A program made the translations under genes and the position numbers. Positions 1-8,369 of a DNA stretch of 23,948 nt are shown here, piece after piece; within the stretch, counting starts at the first letter, position 1; every line of letters starts with the position of its first letter. The stretch is from a virus. The DNA lies in the IMG/VR virus record IMGVR_UViG_3300036820_000605, positions 1 to 23,948 of that record. One strand, 5' to 3'. Under the pieces are notes generated by a model, which was not told the DNA's origin, made no database searches, and worked only from the letters and a program-made list of their open reading frames with translations.

Positions 1-72
1 AAGAAATAAAAAAAACTGCACCAGGAACAGAAATGTGGCTGTCAGCCAACGGGGGTCTGCAATAGGGTTCAT
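1..72 (-). CDS. N-terminus of a small membrane protein, cut by the window edge
   Basis: A minus-strand ATG at 72 opens a frame that stays open for 24 codons to the window edge. The peptide starts MNPIADPRW and continues into a strongly hydrophobic stretch (TATFLFLVQFFLFL) that would make a membrane helix. A TGAGG ribosome-binding-like sequence lies about 10 bases upstream. The start is only 10 bases after the stop of the preceding minus-strand gene, as expected within an operon. Downstream of phage tail genes, a short protein beginning with a membrane helix could be a holin, a spanin or another lysis-module protein. That is a guess from position and hydrophobicity, because only the first 24 residues are visible. 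Confidence 0.5.
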   Translation of the reverse strand, partial: MNPIADPRWLTATFLFLVQFFLFL

Positions 73-82
73 TGTCTTGGCC

Positions 83-634
83 TCATCCAAACAGGGATGC
101 GATCCCTGAGCCGAGGCCCAAAAGCCCGTTCACGCCGTTAGAAGATCCGCCAGAAGCGCGCTGACGAACGCTAAGCAGTTCCGAGGGGACGCCCATGGCT
201 TTTCCAAGCAAATTCGTATCAATGCCGTATGTCTGGCCCAGGGCGTTAAGACCAGCCATCTGGTCCTGTCGCTGGCGATTTGCAAATGCAACCTGATTTT
301 GCTGCGCCTGGCTTGCGTCTGTCTGCGCCTGTTCGCGGCCGAGCTGCGATACAAGATCGCTATATCCGGCGGAATTATTCGTGGCCGCCGTGCGGTTTGC
401 GGCGCGTTCCCGAAGCGCATCAAAGGCCGTGTTGGACGCTCCGAGACTCTGCTGCGTAATGTCCGATTGCTGCTGCGGCGTAAAACCAGGGCTCGTCAGT
501 AAGTTATTGATCGTCGGCATTAGTAAGCTACGATCCTGCTGTCCCTGCTGGTCCGACTGGGAAATTAACTGGTTCTGCTGTGCGAGTTGCTGATCCGTAA
601 GCGCGCGAGTGCTTTGCTGGGCTCCACGAGACAT
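83..634 (-). CDS. Gln-rich phage protein, possible DNA-ejection (internal virion) protein
   Basis: This 183-residue product is very rich in Gln, Ser and Asn. Roughly residues 10-130 are helical and repetitive in character, with many QQ pairs, and the C-terminus is a glycine-rich hydrophobic tail (GLLGLGSGIASLFG). No catalytic motif is visible. I chose the ATG at 634 (MSRGAQ) because GGAGG lies 4 bases upstream. An ATG 15 bases earlier would place that ribosome binding site inside the coding sequence as Asn-Gly-Gly-Asn. It follows the tail genes at the distal end of the visible operon. Small helical Gln-rich proteins with a glycine/hydrophobic tail at this position in short-tailed phages are often ejection proteins carried in the head. 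Assignment is by composition and context only. Confidence 0.6.
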   Translation of the reverse strand: MSRGAQQSTRALTDQQLAQQNQLISQSDQQGQQDRSLLMPTINNLLTSPGFTPQQQSDITQQSLGASNTAFDALRERAANRTAATNNSAGYSDLVSQLGREQAQTDASQAQQNQVAFANRQRQDQMAGLNALGQTYGIDTNLLGKAMGVPSELLSVRQRASGGSSNGVNGLLGLGSGIASLFG

Positions 635-694
635 GTTTCCTCCGTTCATAAAATAAATTGTTCAACAGACAGATACCAAACGAAACCATTCGAA

Positions 695-1093
695 TTAATC
701 GAGGAGTCGGCAATAAGGCGTCCACTTGTCGTCGCGGACCCAACCTAGAGCTTCCAGTCGACGGCCAAATCGCTTTGCAATTGGCGGTGGAAGCCAGGCG
801 TGGGCGTCATCCAATCCCCTTGCGGCGAGATCGATCTTGCCAACTCGGTGTAATTCCATCAGACGTGCGAAACGATCGCGCGGAGATCCCGCATCGGCAT
901 CTATCAGCAGATACATTTCGCACGTCAGGCGCGCAAGCGACGCCATCACCACGCCCGCGGACTCATCTTCCACGACGAGCTTGGAGACAAAGATCGGGTC
1001 AGAAATATCCGGAAAGACGTAATCGAATCCTTGCCGGGTATGCATTCGCTTAAGGGTCTCCAGATCGCCGGGCGCGTATTCGCGGACGAGCAT
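695..1093 (-). CDS. Phage-encoded GNAT-like N-acetyltransferase family protein
   Basis: This 132-residue protein starts MLVREYAPGDLETLKRMH, the usual opening of GNAT-fold proteins (beta strand, then a helix after a D-L pair). A central segment at about residues 38-66 (KLVVEDESAGVVMASLARL and onward) resembles the core strands that accept acetyl-CoA. The C-terminus holds a W-L-P-P motif followed by FGRRLEALGW, which resembles the last helix and strand of the fold. I do not see a clean acetyl-CoA pyrophosphate loop (R/Q-x-x-G-x-G/A), so activity is uncertain. The ATG at 1093 was chosen over a TTG at 1096. A GGAAGGGAAG ribosome binding site lies about 8 bases upstream. In phages such genes often sit among tail genes and may modify host or virion proteins, but the substrate is unknown. 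Confidence 0.6.
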   Translation of the reverse strand: MLVREYAPGDLETLKRMHTRQGFDYVFPDISDPIFVSKLVVEDESAGVVMASLARLTCEMYLLIDADAGSPRDRFARLMELHRVGKIDLAARGLDDAHAWLPPPIAKRFGRRLEALGWVRDDKWTPYCRLLD

Positions 1094-1123
1094 CAATGTG
1101 ACTTCCCTTCCACAGATCGAAAC

Positions 1124-1534
1124 TTAAAACACGCGATGGCGCAGCAAGGGATGGACGCGCGCCATCGTTTCGGTCGCATCAAATGTCGATGTTCCGGGAG
1201 CGACTCCGTGTGGCGCGAGCGCCGACTGAGCCGCGTGTGAGATTGGCTTTTGTGAGAGGGGGTGCGGCAACGGATCAAAGGAGCTATCATCCTCGAGCGC
1301 GCCGTGAGTTCCTTCATCCGCTTCGACCAGCACTAGGATCGGAGTGGAAGCAGCAATCTCCCCCGTGCCGGGCGTGCAGCGATCCATCTCATTCGATCCT
1401 TCTGCCCGCTCCGGCGTCCCCGCACTAGACTCTCCTACCGTGCCCTCGAGAAGAAACCAATGCGAATTCGCAAACGACGCCGCCCGCCGTTTCCAATCGC
1501 CAAAAGTTGTCACGTAGTAGCGCTTACCTGTCAT
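1124..1534 (-). CDS. Hypothetical phage protein
   Basis: This is an open frame of 136 residues with a plausible start: ATG at 1534 with CAGGA about 7 bases upstream. It fits tightly between the Hint-domain gene and the GNAT-like gene on the same strand. The first 30 residues (MTGKRYYVTTFGDWKRRAAS, then a WFLLEG stretch) look like a small folded beta-alpha unit. The rest is rich in Glu, Gly, Ser, Pro and Ala and probably disordered. I do not recognise the family. No signal peptide, membrane helix or catalytic motif is visible. Co-transcription with flanking tail genes suggests a virion-associated or tail-assembly role, but nothing in the sequence shows this. Confidence 0.55.
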   Translation of the reverse strand: MTGKRYYVTTFGDWKRRAASFANSHWFLLEGTVGESSAGTPERAEGSNEMDRCTPGTGEIAASTPILVLVEADEGTHGALEDDSSFDPLPHPLSQKPISHAAQSALAPHGVAPGTSTFDATETMARVHPLLRHRVF

Positions 1535-1576
1535 AAGAGCATCCTGTTTAGAGTCGAGTCTTGGCGTGCATAAAAG

Positions 1577-2584
1577 TTACGAACTGAAGTTATAGTTGTG
1601 CGTCAGGATTGTCGCGGCGTGCCGCCCAGCATAAAATTGATGCGTTGGTTCGCAGGTGACGGTAACTTTCTGGCTCTCTTCGATAACGGCTTCGATTTTC
1701 TTAAGAATAATTCGCCCAAATCGTCCCACAAATATATCGCTCAGACATAAGCGTTCGGCCCGCATCGGCGATCCGTCGGCCAAAGTGAAGATGTGATGCG
1801 GCGTTACGTCGAGCGTCTCTTGGTTTGAGAAGTGAAGGCGGATGAACGTATCTGCATCGCGTATTTCGAGCCGAACTATCCGGGTCCATGTTTCTCCGCC
1901 GCATGTGGAAGGGCACCGCAAGTGTTCTCCCAATTTACAAGTTTCCAGCCCAACGCTTCCCCGCTCTTTCGTCAGCACCATCGCGCCCGAACGAAGACAA
2001 TTTCCGCTTCCGCCGCCGGACCCGCCCCCCGTCCCGCTTGACGTGGTCGCTGCCGTGATCGCGCCTTGCGACAGTGGGACGTGCCCCTGAAGCGCTTGCT
2101 GCTGCGCTGCGGTGTTCGTCTTCGCGTTCTGCCCGAACGCCGGAGCACCCGAACCCCCGGACACCCAATTTAAGGTCGAAGCGGCGTCGTCCCAATACGG
2201 ATAGAAATAGTAAGTAGTCGCGGCCGATAAACCCGTGATCGCCACAGATCCATTGGGCACTGCCGTCATAGTGCCATCGGCCCGAGAGATCGTCAGGCCG
2301 CTCCAACTCCAAGTCAGTGTCGACGTCGTTGAGACATACGTGAACGACCCCGACCATGTCGGCGGCACCGACCCTTTCATCAGCACGCCTGATTTTGAAG
2401 GGTCGATCTTTCCGCCGGTCACGGCGCCGGTTGCGACGCGAGAGAAATTCGTCCCGTCCGTAATTTGGTCGTCCAGGCTCCATCCTTGATTCGGGCCGAG
2501 CGAAGCTCCCGCAAGCCTCTTCATGGTTTCGTAGAGCTGTGGATTTGTTTTGCGCAAGGCTTCGATCTGGCTAATCGTGAGCAT
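1577..2584 (-). CDS. Phage structural protein with C-terminal Hint (intein-like, BIL-type) domain
   Basis: From the ATG at 2584 (GAGGAA about 10 bases upstream) the product has 335 residues. Residues 1-30 are helical (MLTISQIEALRKTNPQLYET). Residues about 65-150 look like a fibronectin-type or Ig-like beta domain, with many Thr, Ser, Trp and Tyr. Residues about 182-195 form a Gly-Ser linker ending in Asn. A Hint domain follows: Cys196 at its first position with the block A pattern after it, a T-P-H-H block B at 261-264, and a C-terminal block with CEPTHQFYAG ending in Leu-Thr-His329-Asn330. The protein then ends after YNFSS. His-Asn is the usual intein C-terminal pair, but the next residue is Tyr, not Cys, Ser or Thr. 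That matches bacterial intein-like domains that cleave instead of splice. It sits directly after the putative tail nozzle gene, so the N-terminal part is probably a tail or virion component. Confidence 0.8.
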   Translation of the reverse strand: MLTISQIEALRKTNPQLYETMKRLAGASLGPNQGWSLDDQITDGTNFSRVATGAVTGGKIDPSKSGVLMKGSVPPTWSGSFTYVSTTSTLTWSWSGLTISRADGTMTAVPNGSVAITGLSAATTYYFYPYWDDAASTLNWVSGGSGAPAFGQNAKTNTAAQQQALQGHVPLSQGAITAATTSSGTGGGSGGGSGNCLRSGAMVLTKERGSVGLETCKLGEHLRCPSTCGGETWTRIVRLEIRDADTFIRLHFSNQETLDVTPHHIFTLADGSPMRAERLCLSDIFVGRFGRIILKKIEAVIEESQKVTVTCEPTHQFYAGRHAATILTHNYNFSS

Positions 2585-2627
2585 GTCGTTATGATTCCTC
2601 GGGTTTTTAATGATGGAGAGAACTGAG

Positions 2628-5015
2628 CTAATTCGTGCCGCGAACAATCGCGAACGGATCGGGTTTTGCCCAAGGCACAAGCTTTGTGAGCGAGAACCAC
2701 GACCCGACGGCATTCGTGCCGATCTGAAAGGAAACGCGCTCGGCCAGCAGGTTTGTAAACTGCTCCATGTCTCGCGCGGCCGGCGATGCCAACGTCCAAG
2801 AGCCCAAAGCGGTGACGCTCGCGTCCCCCGGCGAGTACGCCGTTACGGAAAGCGCGCCCGCGCCCTGAACGTACGCGGTCAGGTAACCAAACAGGTTGCG
2901 TCCGCTAAGTCCGGTCGCCGCGAGAAACGCCGTGCTGCAAAAGGAATTGATCGCGGCGCCATTGTCCGAATACTGTCCAGGTGTTAGCCCGTACACATTT
3001 CCTGTGTTGTTGTTCGACCCCAGCATTATTTGGGCGGTGCCGTTTGGACGTTCGATCAGGCCGCATGAATTTGCGGAGATTGTCCACGGCGCCCATCTTC
3101 TGGATCGTTCAGGAGCGGAGAGCATCGCGACGAGCGGATCACCGAATCCTTCCGTGTAGTCCAGCATGAGAATCTGGTTGGGTTGCGTGGCCGTTCCCAT
3201 CGGAACGCCCACGTAGATTTTCTTGTGCTGCGTGTCTACCTGGACCCACAAATTCTTGCCGTATTGCCAATTGATTGCATCCCACGTTGGCTGAATCTCT
3301 TGGGATAGCTTCGTCGGTTCGCTGCCATCGAAGAGGTACAACCCAGAGCGTCCCGCGATCACCGCCCATTCCTCGCCAAGCCCTATGCCATGCGCAGAGG
3401 GTGTCCCCACTTCGTTTGAAACTTCTTCCACGGTCCAGAGTGCTGGCTCATTCACGCCGTCGGTCGCAGTCGCATACATGCTGCGTTCCTTCACAAAATA
3501 AAGGTTGTTCCGTAAGGTGAACGCCGCACGGATGCACTGCCCATTGTTTTCGTCAATGCTCATGAACCCTGTGACGCCGTCGTACACCTCGGGCTCCTCG
3601 GTGCCGGACGCCCGCACGATCGAAGCGTTCAGTGGCTCATCGGTCGGAAAAATTTCGATGTTGTCGGTGATGAATGCCTCACCCGACGGAGACGGCGTGC
3701 CATCCGCGTACACGCGTAGCGTAAGATCGGTCGGTAGCGAAGTTTGGGGTGGAAAGAGCTGCGCCGTGAATTCTTGATAGGCTCCCGTCACCTGCACGGC
3801 ATTGATAGCCAATCCCGTGCCGACCTGGCCGGCTGTCGGGCTGTAGGCGTTGATCCGAAGCGTGCCTTGAAGGAGATTTGTAGTTCGCGTTATGCGGACT
3901 CGGACCGAATACTCCACGTTGTTCGCGCACAGCGGATTGCCGTTCACATCACGCACCGCGTTCTGCTCGATCATTCCGCGAACCAGACTCGATCCATCGG
4001 CCGTGATCTTGTAGGCGTCTCCCCAGACGACGTTAACTGATTCCCTTCCCGCTCCTGGCCCAAACGAAGGATCCAGCTCCCAACCAAGCGGGCGGCCGTT
4101 TCCGCTGGCGTCCCAACCGCCGTCGAACGAAAGATTGCGCCAATTATCCATTTGGGCTCGTTCGCCCCACCAGAAAAGGCGCTCCGCATAGTCGATCACT
4201 CCGAGTTGCTCGGGAAGTTCGATTTGAGAGAACAGATAATCCATGCTCACGCCGGAAAGCAAAATCGTGTCGGTGAAATCCAGCGTTAGGGACGTCGTCG
4301 AATTGTCATTGATCACCATCGTCGCGGGCACGTGATAGAAAGTCGCTCCTCCGGACCCGGTGAACGTAAGCAGACGCTGCACGACGTTCGATGGACCGGT
4401 GGGAATATTCGTCACGTTCACCATGAAGCCGCCGGCGGCGGTCCACGTAACTGGAGGCGATGGTGCGGTCCAGTAACCCTGGCGTGTCACGAAGACCACG
4501 GCGCACTGGTGTGGGCCCGGCGAGATGCTGCCCGGTGATGTGGAGTCTGCGGCCGCAGGGCTTTCCGCGGGTCCGATCTGGCTAACGCGATCCATGAACG
4601 AATCGTCATATTGCCGTGGGATGTCCTGTCCGCTCACGCCATCTCCGAAGGCCATGTACTCTCGGCCGAAGTGAGTCGTAGAGGCCAGATATAGCCCTGG
4701 CGTCATCCCGCCGCCGCTCACACCCGATAGAACTCCCGGTGTGGTCTCCTTATACAAATTGCCAAGCGAGTCATAGACCAGGCAACGTTGCACTAGACTG
4801 GGCGTCACATAGGTTTTCAGTCCGTTGATTTGCGGCGTGGCGCTCACTCCGGAAAATATCGAGACGAGGCCCGCACGTGTCCGTATACCGCCGGGAAAGA
4901 AATCAACGTCGCCCAAACTCGGCGACATTCCCGCCGGGACATCGGACGGGTCAAGCAGCGTCACCCAGCTGCCAAACGTATTCAACGGCAATGGCGAAAA
5001 AGTCTCTATAGACAT
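2628..5015 (-). CDS. Large tail hub/nozzle-like virion protein
   Basis: This 795-residue protein is almost entirely beta-rich, with no signal peptide. Its start, MSIETFSPLPLNTFGSWVTL, and the following PGDVDFFPGGIRTRAG-like pattern resemble the opening of phage tail-hub/nozzle proteins that thread a beta-propeller. Several blade-like segments follow, including the W-A-V-I-A-G-R-S-G-L-Y-L-F-D-G stretch near residue 560 and K-I-Y-V-G-V-P near residue 610. Residues about 300-460 look like an inserted jelly-roll (carbohydrate-binding type) domain, with alternating strands around RGMIEQNAVRDVNGNPL. Its size and place downstream of the capsid, spike and adaptor genes fit the tail nozzle of a podovirus, the role of gp10 in P22. 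No clear ribosome binding site precedes the ATG at 5015. It may depend on translational coupling or a weak site. Confidence 0.65.
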   Translation of the reverse strand: MSIETFSPLPLNTFGSWVTLLDPSDVPAGMSPSLGDVDFFPGGIRTRAGLVSIFSGVSATPQINGLKTYVTPSLVQRCLVYDSLGNLYKETTPGVLSGVSGGGMTPGLYLASTTHFGREYMAFGDGVSGQDIPRQYDDSFMDRVSQIGPAESPAAADSTSPGSISPGPHQCAVVFVTRQGYWTAPSPPVTWTAAGGFMVNVTNIPTGPSNVVQRLLTFTGSGGATFYHVPATMVINDNSTTSLTLDFTDTILLSGVSMDYLFSQIELPEQLGVIDYAERLFWWGERAQMDNWRNLSFDGGWDASGNGRPLGWELDPSFGPGAGRESVNVVWGDAYKITADGSSLVRGMIEQNAVRDVNGNPLCANNVEYSVRVRITRTTNLLQGTLRINAYSPTAGQVGTGLAINAVQVTGAYQEFTAQLFPPQTSLPTDLTLRVYADGTPSPSGEAFITDNIEIFPTDEPLNASIVRASGTEEPEVYDGVTGFMSIDENNGQCIRAAFTLRNNLYFVKERSMYATATDGVNEPALWTVEEVSNEVGTPSAHGIGLGEEWAVIAGRSGLYLFDGSEPTKLSQEIQPTWDAINWQYGKNLWVQVDTQHKKIYVGVPMGTATQPNQILMLDYTEGFGDPLVAMLSAPERSRRWAPWTISANSCGLIERPNGTAQIMLGSNNNTGNVYGLTPGQYSDNGAAINSFCSTAFLAATGLSGRNLFGYLTAYVQGAGALSVTAYSPGDASVTALGSWTLASPAARDMEQFTNLLAERVSFQIGTNAVGSWFSLTKLVPWAKPDPFAIVRGTN

Positions 5016-5090
5016 GACTGTCGAGTCTCGATTGGAGTTTTGCGTCCCGCGAATGCCGCCGAAATAAATTCCGACGGTTAAGGCGATGCC

Positions 5091-5444
5091 CTACTGAAGT
5101 TTCTTGAAGATTCCGTAAAACGTAATGACGTCGGAGGTTATCGCTCCGGGATAAGCGCCCGCAGCCAGCTCCGGAAACGCGCCGGCGCTGCTTCCTTGCT
5201 GGAAAACTTTCATCGCGCCGTTATTCATCGCCGGCCCGGGATAGAATACATAGTCGTATCCCGCGAGTCCGTCCATCCAGGCAGTGCCCTGGATCGGCGC
5301 CTGCGACGAAGCAACGATCGGATTCTGCGAAAGGTCAATCGTATCCCCGCCTGTCGTATAGCTTCCCGACGCGGCAATGGTTCCGGCCAAATGTATCCGT
5401 TGGCCGTCATCCCATGTGTCAATCATTTTGAAAGTAAGTGCCAT
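5091..5444 (-). CDS. Small beta-rich phage virion protein (decoration or tail candidate)
   Basis: This 117-residue protein starts at the ATG at 5444 with AAGGGGGAAG just upstream. The pattern is a compact beta barrel: an opening MALTFKMIDTWDDGQRIHLAG, a G-S-Y-T-T-G-G-D-T-I-D-L core, a G-Y-D-Y-V-F-Y-P-G-P strand pair, and an ending ITFYGIFKKLQ. I associate this opening and ending with small structural proteins that recur in metagenomic tailed phages, usually left as hypothetical. No enzymatic motif is visible. It is the first phage gene after the plus-strand NHL gene and lies 75 bases before the large nozzle gene, so a virion role is likely. Whether it decorates the capsid or belongs to the tail cannot be decided here. 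Confidence 0.65.
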   Translation of the reverse strand: MALTFKMIDTWDDGQRIHLAGTIAASGSYTTGGDTIDLSQNPIVASSQAPIQGTAWMDGLAGYDYVFYPGPAMNNGAMKVFQQGSSAGAFPELAAGAYPGAITSDVITFYGIFKKLQ

Positions 5445-5549
5445 GCTTCCCCCTTAAGGAATTTGCCGCCACGCAGCGTCTGGTTTTGCTGTTTTGACTG
5501 CGAAAACTGGTAGGAATGTCATCCTGCGCTAGGTACTCGCCCCGGTCGC

Positions 5550-5558
5550 TGCTATGAT
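5550..5558 (+). promoter_or_regulatory. Extended -10 promoter candidate for the NHL gene
   Basis: The sequence TGCTATGAT lies in the divergent gap between the minus-strand gene starting at 5444 and the plus-strand gene starting at 5627. It fits the TGn-TATAAT extended -10 consensus with one mismatch in the hexamer. This would give a leader of about 60 bases. A second, weaker possibility is TTGACT at 5494-5499, spaced 17 bases from TGTCAT at 5517-5522. This is prediction by eye only. Confidence 0.4.
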
Positions 5559-5626
5559 GGCGGTTTTGGGACGCAACCCAGACGTTATGTATGTGAATCC
5601 AACGCGTCGAATACAAGGAGCTATTG

Positions 5627-7567
5627 GTGCGCCGAGTGCTGACTGTGTTTGCGGTTATGGCTGTTGTGTTTGTCGCAGTGGCTTTTCCGCAAAAGGGAGT
5701 GGCTCCCGCGTCCGGCGTGCTTGGCGCCATTCAACCCACGGTCGTAGCTCAGGGTGTTGCCGCTAGAGCTCTCGCGATTGGGCCCCAGGCGTCCATTTAC
5801 GTAACGGTAGCCTCGCCCGCCGATCGAATCTTTACCCTTTTAGATTCCGCGACGACCGCTCTGCCACAGAACTCCGCCACAGCTCTCGCCCCAGTCGCCG
5901 GAACCGGTCTTGCCGGATCGCTCGGGGATGGCGGTGCAGCCCTCTCTGCGCAGCTAAGCCTAAATGCGAGCCTCGCTTACGAACGCAGCGGAGTATCTTT
6001 CGCCCCGGACGGAACCACCTACATCGCAGACACCGAGAACGGCACAATTCGCCGCATTGCTGGTTCGGCAAGCACCGAGCCGGGAATCATTCGCAGTGTC
6101 GCCGGCCAATGGGCGCCGCGCCAGAATCTGACGCTTTCCCGTCCCATGGGTATCGCCCTGGACCGCGCGGGCAATCTTTACATTGCCGACCACTCCGCTG
6201 GAGTGTTGGATATCCTTCATCAGGACACAGGCCTTCTCGAAACGCTGGCGCAGGTCTCATCTCCCGCAAGCGTTGCGGTCACCAGTGACGGAAGCGAAGC
6301 CTTCGTTGCCTCTCCCGAGACCGGCGCGGTTTTCGCAATCAATTTGCACACCCGGTCCATTCATTCAGTCGAAGGCATCGGCGGCCAGTCAACCTCCGCC
6401 GGCGAGGTCGCGGAAGTCTCGCCTTGTTCGGCCGGATCAAATCGCGTTTGCCCTTCAGGGCTTGCCGTGGACGGCGCCGGAAATCTATTCGTATCGGATC
6501 TGACCTTCGGAAGGGTCGTTCGAGTGGATGCACGTACCGGCGCGACAAGCGTCGCCTTAAGCAACCTCCAGCAACCGGGGGCTCTCGCCTTTGATCCCCA
6601 GGGGCGAAATCTCTACATTGCGGAACAAGGTCTGAACCGGATCATCGTGGCGCAAGGGGCAGGCGATCCGCCCGGCGCCCTTTCTATCTCGCCCTCTTCT
6701 TGGGCCTTCGCAAACGAGCCGATCTCAGGGGTGTCGCAGCAAGAGCAGTTCACCGTCACAAATACCTCCTCAGCTGCCGTGTCCGGCATTGCCGTCGCGT
6801 TCCAGCCGACCGCGCCCGCCACCACGAAGGATTTTTCTGTGGAGAGCACGTCTTGTCTCTCAACTCTCGCGGCGGCGGCAAGTTGCGCGGTGAACGTCGC
6901 TTTCACGCCAACCTCTATGGGCCCGCTCGCTTCTGCCGTTGCTGTCACAGATACGAATGGAGATTCTTCCACCGCATCCGTTGCGGGTACCGGCGACGAT
7001 TATCAGCTTCAGCTCGCTAGTGGCCAGACCCAGGAAGTGTCTGTAATCGAAGGGAGTTCCGCGACGTTCCATTTTCAGGTTGCGCCTCTTGGCGTCTTTG
7101 GCCAGAGCGGTGAGCAGGTAGCGATCGTTTGTCCCAGTGAAACTCCGCTGCGCAGCACCTGCACCGTGAATCCTGCCACGGTAACTGTCACCACGGGGTC
7201 GCCGTCCCCGTTTACGATCACAATTCAGACGTCCTCAACCGCAACGCTGGCGAAATTTATTCCTTCGTTCTTCTCGAACCCATTTAATTCGCGCGACCGC
7301 CTGCTCCTTATCGGCGTTGTGTTCGGCATAATTGGAATCGGTGCGTTATCGATCACGTTTAGCCAATTTCGGTATGTACGCGTACCGGTCCTCTTGATGG
7401 CAGGGGTTTTATTGCTCGCCGGCTGTCATCACGCGTCCTCTACATCCCTTGCAACGCCCACGGGTACGGCCCAGATTTTGGTACAGGGCGCCGCGCTCAG
7501 CAAGACGGGAGCGTCGCTAAATGCCACGAGGGGCGTCACAGTCGTCCTGGATGTCTTAAAGAACTAA
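5627..7567 (+). CDS. Exported NHL-repeat / choice-of-anchor Ig-like protein with C-terminal membrane segment
   Basis: I chose the GTG at 5627, with AAGGAG 6 bases upstream, over a TTG at 5624. The product has 646 residues. An N-terminal hydrophobic segment (about 3-20) follows basic residues and looks like a signal peptide or anchor. Residues about 120-345 contain at least four NHL-type blades, seen as G-x-A-x-D-x-x-G-N-L-Y-I-A-D (two near-exact copies, others degenerate). Residues about 355-455 look like a choice-of-anchor D Ig-like domain. A second beta domain follows to about 540. Residues about 559-580 and 587-600 are hydrophobic, the second ending A-G-C-H-H like a lipobox. This architecture is characteristic of secreted acidobacterial proteins. 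It faces against the phage genes, has its own promoter-like sequence, and therefore looks like cargo. NHL domains are binding beta-propellers, and no ligand can be inferred. Confidence 0.8.
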   Translation: MRRVLTVFAVMAVVFVAVAFPQKGVAPASGVLGAIQPTVVAQGVAARALAIGPQASIYVTVASPADRIFTLLDSATTALPQNSATALAPVAGTGLAGSLGDGGAALSAQLSLNASLAYERSGVSFAPDGTTYIADTENGTIRRIAGSASTEPGIIRSVAGQWAPRQNLTLSRPMGIALDRAGNLYIADHSAGVLDILHQDTGLLETLAQVSSPASVAVTSDGSEAFVASPETGAVFAINLHTRSIHSVEGIGGQSTSAGEVAEVSPCSAGSNRVCPSGLAVDGAGNLFVSDLTFGRVVRVDARTGATSVALSNLQQPGALAFDPQGRNLYIAEQGLNRIIVAQGAGDPPGALSISPSSWAFANEPISGVSQQEQFTVTNTSSAAVSGIAVAFQPTAPATTKDFSVESTSCLSTLAAAASCAVNVAFTPTSMGPLASAVAVTDTNGDSSTASVAGTGDDYQLQLASGQTQEVSVIEGSSATFHFQVAPLGVFGQSGEQVAIVCPSETPLRSTCTVNPATVTVTTGSPSPFTITIQTSSTATLAKFIPSFFSNPFNSRDRLLLIGVVFGIIGIGALSITFSQFRYVRVPVLLMAGVLLLAGCHHASSTSLATPTGTAQILVQGAALSKTGASLNATRGVTVVLDVLKN

Positions 7568-7593
7568 CGCTGCCGCCGTACGCCGATGCCAAA

Positions 7594-8310
7594 CTAAAGG
7601 TAAATCACGCGTGCGTGGTAGCTGTACGGCATCCTCCGTCGGCCCTTCGTCTGTTCCGGCCTCACGTATCGCTCAATCAGTTGTTCCGTCGCCATTTGCG
7701 CGGTTCCCAGCAGATCCTGTGCTAGAGCCCGTGCTCCTCGTGACCTTGCCGCCAGTGCGGCGGTGGCAAAGCCCAGCGGATCCGTGGCCGAGCGGATCTG
7801 CACTGGATCGGTTCCCGTAGTCAACAGAGGCAGAAGCTTCTCATAACGGATGCGCACCGTAATCGACTGGGTCGCTCCGATTAAATTGATCTTATCCTCT
7901 CGCCATTCCCAAAGCCTTAAGTACGAGCACGGCTGCAGGTTGAGCATTCCTCCGCCGCTCGTGAATTTCTCCATGGGCACAAACACATCCGTAGTGTTCG
8001 CTGCGGCGCGCTCCCACAGCATATGCGGGACCAGGCAGTCGGTGGGAAGCTGCGGGCTGGATACGTCGCTGATTTCCGTGCTCGTCACGCCGGTTGTGCC
8101 AACGGGATCAAGTTCCAGATCCTGCTGCTCCGCCATGACGCTCACGCCGTTCTCTGCCAACTCGCGCTGCAATCCTCGATAGGCCGAGTTCAACAATGGC
8201 ATGAGCAAAGTGTCCGTAAACACTGTGCCGGCCGAATCGTTCACGAGCGCCCGTGCCAGGTTCATTGCATCTTCGGCCTGCAAATACGCGGTTGTGGGAA
8301 CAACAGGCAT
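7594..8310 (-). CDS. Putative head-tail adaptor (tail accessory, P22 gp4-like) protein
   Basis: This 238-residue protein has a good start: ATG at 8310 with GGAGGAA four bases upstream. The first 65 residues are helical, with the pattern AEDAMNLARALVND, a short loop (AGTVFTD), then LLMPLLNSAYRGLQRELAE. I recognise this as typical of head-to-tail adaptor or tail accessory proteins of short-tailed phages. A central beta-rich region, with L-P-T-D-C-L-V-P and W-E-R motifs at about 88-105, is followed by helical residues about 180-215 and a basic C-terminus (KGRRRMPYSY). The family normally plugs onto the portal ring and connects it to the nozzle. It lies next to the spike and nozzle genes, unlike the classical order beside the portal, so the role is inferred from fold pattern. 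Confidence 0.6.
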   Translation of the reverse strand: MPVVPTTAYLQAEDAMNLARALVNDSAGTVFTDTLLMPLLNSAYRGLQRELAENGVSVMAEQQDLELDPVGTTGVTSTEISDVSSPQLPTDCLVPHMLWERAAANTTDVFVPMEKFTSGGGMLNLQPCSYLRLWEWREDKINLIGATQSITVRIRYEKLLPLLTTGTDPVQIRSATDPLGFATAALAARSRGARALAQDLLGTAQMATEQLIERYVRPEQTKGRRRMPYSYHARVIYL

Positions 8311-8369
8311 GATATTCCTCCGACCAAGGTTTAGAGATAGCTGCTAATGCGCGAACCGAGCGCCGCTTC

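Noticed and set aside
1935-2483. 182-codon minus-strand frame overlapping the Hint-domain gene
   Set aside because: It is in another frame of the same strand and is Arg/Asp-rich, as expected for an out-of-frame reading. The overlapping gene has clear domains.
5445-5626. Possible c-di-GMP (GEMM-type) riboswitch upstream of the NHL gene, suggested by a GGGACGCAA sequence
   Set aside because: Only a short stretch resembles the consensus. I could not build the two paired stems of the family.
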